A stretch of DNA of 64,000 nt from Actinophytocola sp035995025. Its GTDB lineage: Bacteria > Actinomycetota > Actinomycetes > Mycobacteriales > Pseudonocardiaceae. The notes beneath the pieces are model-generated. The model ran no database searches. It was not told the origin of the DNA and saw nothing but the letters and a program-made list of their open reading frames with translations. The stretch lies in NCBI GenBank assembly GCA_035995025.1, contig DASYKY010000133.1:124001-188000 (forward strand). The letters are read 5' to 3'. The translations under genes were made by a program, and so were the position numbers. Positions 51,401 to 59,226 of the stretch are shown here, in pieces. Each line of letters begins with the position of its first letter. The stretch's first letter is position 1.

Positions 51401-52081
51401 AGCGAGATACGCGAGATGCCGGGCCGCGTCCTCGGCGTCCCCCGGGGGCAGGTAGATCTGACAGACCACCGTGCGAACTTCGAAGGTGTCGCCCGCGACC
51501 ACCCGGCGGATCAGGTTGCTGATCAGCGTGCTCATCTCGAAGCGTGCAAGCGACAGGTGCCATCCGGTGCTGTCGCTCCTGGTCCGGAAGGCACCAGGAA
51601 GCAGCCCGCGGTGCATGACGCGGGCCCCGTGCAGTTGGCGGAGGGCATCCAGCAGGATGCTGAACTGCTCGAACGCGTCCACCGGGCGGTCTGCCGCCCA
51701 TCGAACGGCCTCGTCGAGGTCGAGCGGCCGGCCCAGTTCCCTCGTGAGCGTGAACGCGATCCGCCGCGCGGAGATGTACCTTGCTGCGATGATCTCGGGG
51801 ATGCCCGTGTGATTGAGCGGGCGCAGCCGCAGCAGGGTCTTCGTGGACCTTTCCCACAGGTCGCCAGCGAACCCGTCGATACCCTCGAAGAGGGTCAGCT
51901 CGTAGCGGTCGGACTCGTCTCCTGCCCGCTGCAACGTCACCCTTGCCATGACACCCGACACGACGACGGTCGGTGTGCCGATCTGGACGAACTGGTTCTC
52001 CCCATACTCCGAGTTCGGCCGGCAGAACAGGTCGTCGGTGAGATCCGTGTACCGGCGCACCTCGTCGGAGTCGTTCGTCAT
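48425..52081 (-). CDS. Conflict-operon gene 3: pseudokinase-UPF1-like SF1 helicase fusion
   Basis: 1218 residues. Residues about 30-340 keep a Ser/Thr-kinase fold: VMHRGLLPGAF replaces HRDLKPxN, LSLARFE replaces DFG, yet YLAPEM and TDIFGLGVLGWELFCGGLP remain. Catalytic Asp and Mg-binding residues are absent, so it is a pseudokinase. After a middle domain comes an SF1B helicase: FYALQGPPGSGKTHAVAHAL (Walker A 723-730), FDWVIVEEAAKAWPTEVIIP (motif II as EEAA), TLVGDHRQLGAH, LTMQFRMHNDIAEPV, LVVLTPYRAQVKKLR, HTVHSFQGRESDRVIVSLVR and VLLSRAKGLLLLVGN. All ATPase motifs are intact. The ATG overlaps the upstream stop by 4 bp. The pseudokinase may sense a ligand and gate the helicase. Confidence 0.85.
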   Translation of the reverse strand: MTNDSDEVRRYTDLTDDLFCRPNSEYGENQFVQIGTPTVVVSGVMARVTLQRAGDESDRYELTLFEGIDGFAGDLWERSTKTLLRLRPLNHTGIPEIIAARYISARRIAFTLTRELGRPLDLDEAVRWAADRPVDAFEQFSILLDALRQLHGARVMHRGLLPGAFRTRSDSTGWHLSLARFEMSTLISNLIRRVVAGDTFEVRTVVCQIYLPPGDAEDAARHLAYLAPEMHGYIFDEEQRSRRDWDSTDIFGLGVLGWELFCGGLPNILPDELTGVATATGIGRVQALQKLHRAMKEHLRTKAPVPEALRSILLTMLDAQPDRRDTSFQLALRLEQEWDGIRSTWETAVDQPYLVAFMPTESIDTIYSQRRWISRSPEDAAGRDELRAFFDRELRQAFLVHSASGARGYATGPDDVLAEAEWVLVGERAVWFCAYLREHVGMDGRQGVVCEDALLIKYFREHETARELYEAQPRRRVPAIDLVAFKPDQSLAHVRKGRPTWRRLNESVKRRNQRDPLNEKWLKSLDFLLEYQRIELDARTYPFVLEDAGTGPTVLVRHDKNREHRWLHRSPLLTAFATMRHRRPALGDFLTELDDEGDAILVEVDSRLDQPGFTRDSMTAEFVARRDQDTVELRAFRGRTIPKCGWLRPARDRGDRPNLMRQIRARQALENQPGLVRALREPDSFHLSRQHWSLDTSDGKLLGNASMVIREMLTLQPFYALQGPPGSGKTHAVAHALRAFLAAEAGARVLVSAQSNFALDNLGDRLVKTLPKDLLVLRQAAEGRETENVRHDLQSYTLDNLTTQVVSDVERAMARHLGDDADIRGDMKEDGRFDDEPPLSKEERALAGEWRGLVRSNQIELSDRIRASANVVLATCSIAETIFNGATSLTENFDWVIVEEAAKAWPTEVIIPLVLGTRWTLVGDHRQLGAHRSDSVERFLDELQFHPNEEVRSHFDRMDDHLSVLNLFRSLFEQKENVVANYPSAARTRERKGLGKLTMQFRMHNDIAEPVRRVFYPLDPPVMDADGLPESFLETYDSTAPSHGVTAPTFLAGKALIWLDTSERSGCDEEPRWSNDGEVELIESVVNGMRPAPSPVAEDGDDDLVVLTPYRAQVKKLRRRGVLNGRVHTVHSFQGRESDRVIVSLVRTRTRGDEPALNVGHVGQDEVANVLLSRAKGLLLLVGNFRHFADNGGENWNMITRIVERYGKVVPADLWDRP

Positions 52082-55000
52082 CTGCCGCCACCTCGTTCCA
52101 GTGAGTCGGCGAACCAGTCCACCAGCAGTCGGACGACCAGCACACCCTCGTCCGACCCGATCCGGACATCGACGTCCGCGCCACCGGACGGTTCCACCGA
52201 GAGCGATCGGACGCGCAGTCCCAACGGAGTGGTGTGCAGCGGCTCGCCCCGGCCAGGCTTCCACACCCGGAGAGTTCGATCGTCACCCCCCGTCACGAGC
52301 AACCGTTGTCCGGCCAACTCGACGGCCAGCATCGCGGTGACCCAGTCGACGTGCCCAGAGAGCTCGGGCCCGTGACGTTCACCCGTGCCCGAGTTCCAGA
52401 CCCGGACGACACCGTCGTGGTCGCCGGTGGCCAGCAATGGCACCACGCCAGGGCCATCACTCAACACCGCCGCCGACCGCACCGGCCCGGACGGCCGGGC
52501 TACCTTCAACTCGACCGCCCCTTCCGAGCCGCCGCGGGCAACCCGCACCGTGCCGTCCACCCGGGCCGTGATCAGGAACTCCTCCGCCGCCGGACCAGGG
52601 AGCGGGATGTGCCAGGACGACGATCCATCCGCCGCAACGGCGATCCCGGGAACTGGCTCCGCCGGTGGTGCCGGCGCGCTGGACCGGTCCACGACCCAGG
52701 ACGAGCCGGCCGGATTCGGGTCGAGATCCCAGATTCGAACCGTGCCGTCATCGGCGCCGGTCGCGAGTCGCACGACGCCCTCCGCGTCCGGGAATGTCAC
52801 CACGCGATGCACAGGGCCCCGGTGACCGGTCAGCGCGGGGCCGACCGCGTGGCCGTTGCGCGGGTCCCAGACGCGCAGCGTTCCATCCCCGCCGGCCGTG
52901 ATCACGAGGTCACTTCCGTCCTGGCCCGCCATCGTGGCCACGGCCGTGACCGGCTGCCCTTCGTGCGGAGTGACCGGGTCGGCGATCTGGCGGCCCGCGA
53001 CCGGGTCCCAGCAGATGACCGTGCCGTCGTCGCCGCCGGTCACGATCATGCCGGATGGGGCGCCGGCCATCGCGCGTATCGGCTCGCTGTGGCCGTGGCA
53101 GACAGGTCCGGCTCTGCGGCGGAGCACGGGATTCCATAGCCGTACGGTGCGGTCGCGCCCGGCCGTGGCGAGGCAGGAGAGACCGTCACCGCCCGGGTAC
53201 GGACATACCGCGGTGATCGCGCCGACGTGACCGGTCACCAATCGCTCGGCACTTCCGTCCCGCTCCGGATCCCACAGCCACAGCTCACCGCTGCGTGTGC
53301 CGATTGCCAGGTTGGGTCCGCCGTCAGTGCCGGTGAACACGGCAATGCAGCTGGCCAGTCCCTGGGTGAAGTTACCGACCACCGTGCCGTCGGCCGCGTC
53401 GCGCACCGTCACGACCGCGTCTGCATCGAGGGTGACGAACCGCAGGCTCTCGTCGAACGCGACGTAGGCTCCGAGTGCCGTGACACCGGAACTCCCGGCG
53501 AGACCCGTCCGAACGAGACGGGCCCGCGTCGCGTGCCATAGGCGAACATGACCGTCGTCGCCGCCGGTGGCGAACAGGGCCGCGCCCGCGCTCGATGGCA
53601 GCACCGCGATGTCGCGCACCGCTCCGATGTGTCCGTCGAGTGTGAGGTGCGGTGGATGCGTACGCAGTCGCGCCGACCGCAGCTCCCATGCTGATCCACC
53701 CGTCGGATCGCCGTCGGGCTCGTCTCGCCACCGTCCCACGGCTCTGGCCGACCCGAGCTGGCGGAGTCCGCGACGGTCCGCCGGCGACCCAGCTCCGATC
53801 AGGTGCCCGGACACGAACGTACCGAGGACATTCGCGGGCAGCTGCCGGAGGCGGCCCGGCGCCCGCAGTACGTCGGCCACCACCGATCGCAGCTCGAGCC
53901 GGTCGAGGAGGTCCGGATGTTCCGCGAGCGCCAGCCAGCCGTCTGCTCCGGCCGCAGCCGCGTGGCCGGAGAGGTGCTCCTGCAGGTACGAGTTGAGGCC
54001 GGGCAGGTCATCACCCGCGGCGAGCAATGCGGTGAGAACGGTGAGCTGCTTGGCCCGCGCGTCAGGCTTGGCAAGGTAATGGTCGTGGAAGGTGCGGTGC
54101 GCCAACCGAAACACGCTCTGGCCGTGCGCCGAGTCCAGCATGATGTACGGTCCGGCGACCGCCAGCACCTTGTCAACATCGCTCTCGTCCCAGCGGCGCA
54201 CCTCGCCGCCCGAACCGGAGCCGTCGACCGCGCCGGCAACCTGCGCCCATAGCCCGTCGGCTCGCGGCAACCCACGGCCCTGCGCGAAGGCCAGTGCCGC
54301 GAGCAGCGACCGGGCTTGCGGGGCGTCGCGCTCCATGCGGGCGAGTGCCCTCGCGAACAAGGCGTCCCGGTCGAGCCCGATCAGGTTGGCGAGCTCGGTG
54401 TGCCGGGCCGGGCGCAGCAGCCCGGGATCCGCCAGGATCTCCCGCACCGCGAGCCGAGCGTGGAGGAACTCCCGCGGTGGTTCGCCGGCAGGCGTGGCGG
54501 CGATCAGCTCGGTCGCCCGGTCCACCGCGGACGACACATCTGTGCCGAGGGTGCGGACGACGCCATCGTCGTCGGCCAGCCGCCGGGCGACGTACTGGGT
54601 GATCGCGCCGGAATCGTGTCCGATGTGGCGGATCGACACGTGGGCGGCGCCGCTACCGAGCTCCTCGATCAGGTCGAGCCGGCCCATGGCGTACGGGCCG
54701 TTGGTCTCCGGACGCGTACCAACGACGATCCGGACGCCGGGCGCCGCAGTCAGCTCCCGCAGGAGGTCGGACACCTGCAACGGGTCCAGCGTCTCGTCGA
54801 GACCGTCGGCCAGCACGGTGACCGGATCCGCCCGGCGGCCTCGCGCCGACGCGACGAGCGCAGCACGGCGTTCCGCAACGGTGCCGAGCGGCAGTTCGAG
54901 TCGCAGGATCACCGCCAGCTGGTCGACGACCTCGTCCGCCGACGCGCCCGTGAACAACACCGACGCATCGATCGGCGGCGGCTTCGCCGACACCGGCCAC

Positions 55001-56037
55001 GCGTCGCCGACGCGCCCAGTACGCGCGAGCACATGGCTGATGTTGGGCTGGGCGTGCAGGAGGATGTTCCCGAGGAGCGCCGACTTCCCGCTGCCCGCCG
55101 GACCGGCCACCACGAACAGGCCGTTCTCGTGCGTGCGGAGCCATTCCAGGATGGCCGTGCGGTCCGCCTTCCGGCCGACGAAGTACCAGCCGAACTCACC
55201 GAGGTCTGCCCCCATTCCCTTGGTGGCGAAATGCGCCCGCTCGTGTGGCGGCAGCTCCCGCAGCATCGTGCGCAGCTCGTGGTAGACGTCAACCGGTGCG
55301 GTGATCGAGTGCAGTTCGACTGTCCGCTCGAGCGGCGCCGCGCCGGCAAGACGACCAGGAAACACGTATCCCATCGGCAGCAGCTCACCGATGCGGCGGC
55401 CGAGGTCGCCGAGGGTGATCCGCGTGTCGTTGTCCGTGTAGCTGGCGAGCACCTGCTCCAGCACCCGACGGAACGTCGCGAGATAGCCACTGCCCTGATC
55501 GGAGCCGCTCCCGATCACGAGCACGCCGTCCACAGCCCGGTCTTGCAACAGCTCGGCGGCCACCCGCTGGACGAAGCGAGCCGCGCCACACGCCTCAACG
55601 ATCACGATCGCCCAGTGCGCTGTTCCGGCGCGCCTGCGCTCCTCGTCGGCGACGTGCCTGCTGACCATCGCCGGCTCGACCGGGTGGTCCCGCGTGGTTC
55701 CGGCGGGCCCACGAATCACCAGCTCAGCCCGGTCGTGATTCGACGCCCCGTGACCGAGCCACAACAGGACCGAGCTACGCGGTCGCGGCGGTTTGGCCCA
55801 ACTCATCAGCCGAGTGTTGACGGTGCTGAGGTCGCGCTCGTGCGGCGGGATCTCCCATGAAACGTACTCGCCACCGAGTGAGCCGAACAGTGTGCCGATC
55901 GCTTGCGCCTCGTCCTCCGCCCCCGGCAGCTCCGGCCACGCCGTCTCGAGGTATTCAGAGATCACCACTGGGACGACGTCGAACCCGCCCGGCGTCGGTT
56001 CCCCCTCACTCGCGTCCGGCATCCGCATGCTCCACAA
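52078..56037 (-). CDS. Conflict-operon gene 2: caspase-like protease-STAND NTPase-WD40 protein
   Basis: 1319 residues. Residues about 20-240 are a caspase-like domain: SVLLWLGHGASN (His96) and WAIVIVEACGAARF (Cys150), the GHG/C dyad. Residues about 285-560 are a STAND-type NTPase: GRKADRTAILEWLRTHENGL, Walker A AGPAGSGKSALLG (312-319), Walker B PVTVLADGLDET (D411...D414-E415) and a VRIVVGTRPETN sensor strand. A helical arm follows, then ten or more WD40 units from about 850 (ATGGDDGHVRLWHA, LATAGRDRTVRLWNP, IVTGGDDGTVICWDP, LVTGGDDRTLRVWKPG). Expected behaviour: WD40 senses, NTPase oligomerises, caspase domain cleaves. ATG 56037 overlaps the lipase end by 32 bp; in-frame ATGs at 56028 and 56022 are alternatives. 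Confidence 0.88.
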   Translation of the reverse strand: MWSMRMPDASEGEPTPGGFDVVPVVISEYLETAWPELPGAEDEAQAIGTLFGSLGGEYVSWEIPPHERDLSTVNTRLMSWAKPPRPRSSVLLWLGHGASNHDRAELVIRGPAGTTRDHPVEPAMVSRHVADEERRRAGTAHWAIVIVEACGAARFVQRVAAELLQDRAVDGVLVIGSGSDQGSGYLATFRRVLEQVLASYTDNDTRITLGDLGRRIGELLPMGYVFPGRLAGAAPLERTVELHSITAPVDVYHELRTMLRELPPHERAHFATKGMGADLGEFGWYFVGRKADRTAILEWLRTHENGLFVVAGPAGSGKSALLGNILLHAQPNISHVLARTGRVGDAWPVSAKPPPIDASVLFTGASADEVVDQLAVILRLELPLGTVAERRAALVASARGRRADPVTVLADGLDETLDPLQVSDLLRELTAAPGVRIVVGTRPETNGPYAMGRLDLIEELGSGAAHVSIRHIGHDSGAITQYVARRLADDDGVVRTLGTDVSSAVDRATELIAATPAGEPPREFLHARLAVREILADPGLLRPARHTELANLIGLDRDALFARALARMERDAPQARSLLAALAFAQGRGLPRADGLWAQVAGAVDGSGSGGEVRRWDESDVDKVLAVAGPYIMLDSAHGQSVFRLAHRTFHDHYLAKPDARAKQLTVLTALLAAGDDLPGLNSYLQEHLSGHAAAAGADGWLALAEHPDLLDRLELRSVVADVLRAPGRLRQLPANVLGTFVSGHLIGAGSPADRRGLRQLGSARAVGRWRDEPDGDPTGGSAWELRSARLRTHPPHLTLDGHIGAVRDIAVLPSSAGAALFATGGDDGHVRLWHATRARLVRTGLAGSSGVTALGAYVAFDESLRFVTLDADAVVTVRDAADGTVVGNFTQGLASCIAVFTGTDGGPNLAIGTRSGELWLWDPERDGSAERLVTGHVGAITAVCPYPGGDGLSCLATAGRDRTVRLWNPVLRRRAGPVCHGHSEPIRAMAGAPSGMIVTGGDDGTVICWDPVAGRQIADPVTPHEGQPVTAVATMAGQDGSDLVITAGGDGTLRVWDPRNGHAVGPALTGHRGPVHRVVTFPDAEGVVRLATGADDGTVRIWDLDPNPAGSSWVVDRSSAPAPPAEPVPGIAVAADGSSSWHIPLPGPAAEEFLITARVDGTVRVARGGSEGAVELKVARPSGPVRSAAVLSDGPGVVPLLATGDHDGVVRVWNSGTGERHGPELSGHVDWVTAMLAVELAGQRLLVTGGDDRTLRVWKPGRGEPLHTTPLGLRVRSLSVEPSGGADVDVRIGSDEGVLVVRLLVDWFADSLERGGGR

Positions 56038-57469
56038 GCACGATTGCGCTGACCGGGTCGCCCCCCGCGGCGACCGAGACGCGGTATAGGCCAGGCTCAG
56101 ACGTGACGACAGCGGCCTGGAGGGACTGGTCGTCCCCTCGCGAAGTCAGACGCGGATGGGCGATCACGCGATCGTCGGAAGCGTCCTCCACAGTGCAGGA
56201 AATCTTCGCCGGATCGACGTCGCCGGTCACCGTGATGGTCAATGAGTCGCCCACACCGGCAATCTCCGGCACGGCCAGGCCCACGTCCCCGGCGCCGAGG
56301 ACCGCGCCAAGGTCGCGCACATCTGTCACGACCCCGCACACGATGTCCAGCACCCGACTGGTTCTGGGCAGTGCGCCATGCTGCTGCACGATCGGGATCT
56401 CCGGGACGCTGGCCAGGTGTGCCGCGTACCGGTACACCGTTCCGTCGCCGCCGCGATCGACCCGCGCCAACCGGCCGATTTCGTCTCGCACGAGATATCC
56501 ATCGTCATCGCGGTCATATCTGTACATATGACAGGCAACGATACCGTCACGAAACTCGACGCTTTGTGCCGTGGGTTGGCTCGTTCCGACGATCAACTTG
56601 TGTCGGGTTAAAGCAACGTCCGCGATGTCGTGCCGCGCATCGAATGCGTCGGTGGCCAGCTGACGGTCGCCGCCGATGGCCTCGATATCCGTCGGCTGCA
56701 GCGCAACGAGATCATCATTGTGCAGCCGACATTTGTAAGATGGCAAAAGCTCGTGCAGCCCGGGCATTCCGGCCGCGAGCTTCTGCAGTGGACCGGTGGG
56801 AAACGGAACGGGTGTGCCCCGCCCGGAGGCCAGCACCTCCACCGCCTTCAAAGAGCCGTGAAACGGCGTGCCGAGCGTGATGGTGTCACGGACGTCGGCC
56901 ATGACATCCGTCGTGTCCGACAACCCGGCCATTTCCCGGACGACGAGACCGCCCATGGAATGGGCGACGAGCACGACCTGGGGTGTCCGGTCGATCTGGT
57001 AGCGACGCTGCGCGGCCCGATGTACTGGATGTGCACGCCAATCCGCGAGATGCCGGCGTATCGCCACCGCGAGCTCGCGGGCGTTGTGGGCCAGCCCGAG
57101 CCGCCAGTCGTACGCAAACGGGCGGATCGCATCCGGGTCGATCACCGCTGTTCGCAGCCTCTTCATCAACCGGCCGTACGGTTCCAGGCCGCCGATCAGC
57201 GGCGCCCACGCCGGCGCCGACAGAATCCGCGTCGCCTCGACCCGACCGGCCCGGCCCGCGCGCTCCTCATCCGTGACTCGCAGCGCGGCGAAACCCTCGC
57301 GGTGTCGCCACCGTGCGCCATAACCGGCAATTGCCGGCATTCCCCAGAGGACTCGGCCGGTTTCACGCTCGACCAGCTCGCTGCCCATGAATCCGGGAAC
57401 TACCACGACCAGGTCGCGCGATCTTTCGCCGATCGTCGGCGTTTCGGATCCCACCCCCAACGGCGTCAT
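56006..57469 (-). CDS. Conflict-operon gene 1: LCAT-like alpha/beta-hydrolase lipase without signal peptide
   Basis: 487 residues. LVVVVPGFMGSELVERETG (25-40) is the LCAT/PDAT entry motif; VVLVAHSMGGLVVREMAGL carries the nucleophile Ser171. VDRGGDGTVYRYAAHL and VQQHGALPRTS supply plausible Asp and His. ITLGTPFHGSLKAVEVLASG is the conserved GTPxxGS strand. A C-terminal beta-sandwich (about 405-487; SLTITVTGDVDPAKISCTVE) resembles an Ig-like fold. No signal peptide or lipobox precedes it, so the lipase acts from the cytosol and could attack the cell's own membrane. It is the first gene of the operon, with a leaderless -10 box 8 bp upstream. Confidence 0.8.
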   Translation of the reverse strand: MTPLGVGSETPTIGERSRDLVVVVPGFMGSELVERETGRVLWGMPAIAGYGARWRHREGFAALRVTDEERAGRAGRVEATRILSAPAWAPLIGGLEPYGRLMKRLRTAVIDPDAIRPFAYDWRLGLAHNARELAVAIRRHLADWRAHPVHRAAQRRYQIDRTPQVVLVAHSMGGLVVREMAGLSDTTDVMADVRDTITLGTPFHGSLKAVEVLASGRGTPVPFPTGPLQKLAAGMPGLHELLPSYKCRLHNDDLVALQPTDIEAIGGDRQLATDAFDARHDIADVALTRHKLIVGTSQPTAQSVEFRDGIVACHMYRYDRDDDGYLVRDEIGRLARVDRGGDGTVYRYAAHLASVPEIPIVQQHGALPRTSRVLDIVCGVVTDVRDLGAVLGAGDVGLAVPEIAGVGDSLTITVTGDVDPAKISCTVEDASDDRVIAHPRLTSRGDDQSLQAAVVTSEPGLYRVSVAAGGDPVSAIVLVEHADAGRE

Positions 57470-57477
57470 GGGCCATC

Positions 57478-57483
57478 ACTCTA
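57478..57483 (-). promoter_or_regulatory. -10 element for the five-gene conflict operon
   Basis: On the minus strand TAGAGT ends 8 bp before ATG 57469, with no Shine-Dalgarno, consistent with a leaderless mRNA starting at the lipase gene. No other promoter-like site is obvious inside the overlapping operon. Confidence 0.45.
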
Positions 57484-57550
57484 CGTTTGCGGTCCATCTG
57501 AACGTGCGCCACCCGGCCGGATGGACGAGGGCGTGTCGAGGGCACGGATC

Positions 57551-57580
57551 TTGCTCACCTGGGCAGACGGTCACTACCGT
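57551..57580 (+). promoter_or_regulatory. Promoter of the osmoprotectant transporter operon
   Basis: TTGCTC (57551-57556), 18 bp, TACCGT (57575-57580), about 40 bp before the first gene. The ribosome-binding site GGAGGTGATC (57609-57618) is an unusually complete match to the 16S rRNA 3' end, which supports ATG 57620. Confidence 0.5.
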
Positions 57581-57619
57581 GGGGGCCCACTGCGTGAATT
57601 CCTGTCGTCGGAGGTGATC

Positions 57620-58264
57620 ATGAGCTTCGGCGACTACCTCTCCCAGCGCTGGGAGGACATCACGCTCCTCGCGATCGGGCACCTGCAGATCGTGCTGATC
57701 GCGGTCGGGATCGCGGCCGTGGTGGCCGTCGTGCTCGGGGCGGCGGTCGCGGGGCGGCCGGCGGCCAGCCGGCCCGTGCTCGCGGTCACCGGGGCCATGC
57801 TGACCGTTCCCTCGTTCGCCCTGTTCGGACTGCTCATCCCCGTCTTCGGGCTCGGCGCGGCGCCCGCGATCGTCGCGCTCGTGCTCTACGCGATCTTTCC
57901 GATCCTCCGCAACACCGTCACCGGGCTGGAGTCCGTGCCGGCGGACGTGCTCGACGCGGCGCGCGGCATGGGGCTGTCCCCGCTGCGCAGGCTCGTGATG
58001 GTGCGCCTGCCGCTGGCCTGGCCCGTCATCCTCACCGGCGTCCGGCTGGCCACGATCATGGACGTCGGCATCGCCGCGATCGCCGCCGCGGTGGCCGGGC
58101 CGGGGCTCGGGCAGCTGATCTTCGACGGGCTCGCCCGGATCGGCGGGGCCAACGCGCTCAACGACACGCTGGCCGGGGTGCTCGGCGTCGCGGTGCTCGC
58201 GCTGGTGCTCGACCTCGTGTTCATCGGGCTCATGCGAGTCACTACCTCCCGGGGGCTGCGATGA
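57620..58264 (+). CDS. Osmoprotectant ABC transporter permease (OpuCB/ProW type)
   Basis: 214 residues with five or six helices. The signature ITLLAIGHLQIVLIAVGIAA opens the permease core, and the EAA-like loop reads DAARGMGLSPLRRLVMVRLP, LAWPVILTGVR, the coupling helix to the ATPase. GPGLGQLIFDGLARIGGANA is typical of OpuC/ProW permeases. It overlaps the ATPase gene by 4 bp (ATGA). Confidence 0.9.
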   Translation: MSFGDYLSQRWEDITLLAIGHLQIVLIAVGIAAVVAVVLGAAVAGRPAASRPVLAVTGAMLTVPSFALFGLLIPVFGLGAAPAIVALVLYAIFPILRNTVTGLESVPADVLDAARGMGLSPLRRLVMVRLPLAWPVILTGVRLATIMDVGIAAIAAAVAGPGLGQLIFDGLARIGGANALNDTLAGVLGVAVLALVLDLVFIGLMRVTTSRGLR

Positions 58265-59226
58265 CCGAGCCGATGATCCGGCTTGCTCAGGTGAGCAAGC
58301 GCTATCCCGGCAGCGACACCTACGCGATCGAGAACCTGTCGCTGGACATCGCGGACGGTGAGACGGTCATGCTCGTCGGCCCGTCCGGGTGCGGCAAGAC
58401 CACGACCATGCGGCTGATCAACCGGCTGATCGAGCCGACGAGCGGCCAGGTCTACGTCGACGGCAAGGACGTCAGCACGGTCGACGCCGACGAGCTGCGC
58501 CGCCATATCGGCTACGTCATCCAGCAGATCGGCCTGTTCCCCCACCTGACCGTCGCGGCGAACATCGGCATGGTGCCCCGCGCGCTGGGCTGGTCCCGGA
58601 AGCGGATCGCCGAGCGGGTGGACGAGCTGCTCGCGCTCGTCGGCCTGGACCCCGCCGTGTTCCGGCGGCGCCACCCCAAGCAGCTCTCCGGCGGCCAGCA
58701 GCAGCGCGTCGGCGTGGCGCGGGCGCTCGCCGCCGACCCGCCGGTGATGCTCATGGACGAGCCGTTCGGCGCCATCGACCCCATCACCCGCGAACGGCTG
58801 CACGACGAGTTCGCCGCGCTGCAGGCGAACATCCGCAAGACGGTCGTGATCGTCACGCACGACATCACCGAGGCGATCAAGCTCGGCGACCGGATCGCGA
58901 TCTTCGCCGAGGGCGGCCGGGTGGCGCAGTTCGACACCCCCGCCCGGATCCTCGCCGAGCCCGCCGACGACTTCGTCACCTCGTTCGTCGGCGCCGGCGC
59001 CGCCGTGCGTGGCCTGAGCCTGCGGCGCGTCGACGAGCTCCCGCTGGCGCCGGACTCCGGCGCGCCGGGCCGGCCGACCGTGCGTGCCGACCAGAGCCTG
59101 CACGACGCGCTGAACGCGATGCTGCAGGCACGCACCGACGTCGCGGCCGTGCGCGACAACGGGCAGGTGGTCGGCGAGCTGAGCTGGGACACCGTGGTGC
59201 GCACACCGCCGAAGGACCAGTCATGA
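58261..59226 (+). CDS. Osmoprotectant ABC transporter ATP-binding subunit (OpuCA/ProV type)
   Basis: 321 residues. Walker A LVGPSGCGKTTTM, Q-loop YVIQQIGLFPHLT, signature LSGGQQQRVGVARA, Walker B VMLMDEPFGAIDP and H-loop VIVTHDITEA are all intact. The C-terminal segment (about 260-321; VRADQSLHDALNAMLQARTD, VAAVRDNGQVVGELSW) is a single CBS-like unit that in OpuA/OpuC couples activity to ionic strength; a second CBS is missing. It is translationally coupled to both neighbouring permease genes by ATGA overlaps. Confidence 0.93.
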   Translation: MTEPMIRLAQVSKRYPGSDTYAIENLSLDIADGETVMLVGPSGCGKTTTMRLINRLIEPTSGQVYVDGKDVSTVDADELRRHIGYVIQQIGLFPHLTVAANIGMVPRALGWSRKRIAERVDELLALVGLDPAVFRRRHPKQLSGGQQQRVGVARALAADPPVMLMDEPFGAIDPITRERLHDEFAALQANIRKTVVIVTHDITEAIKLGDRIAIFAEGGRVAQFDTPARILAEPADDFVTSFVGAGAAVRGLSLRRVDELPLAPDSGAPGRPTVRADQSLHDALNAMLQARTDVAAVRDNGQVVGELSWDTVVRTPPKDQS

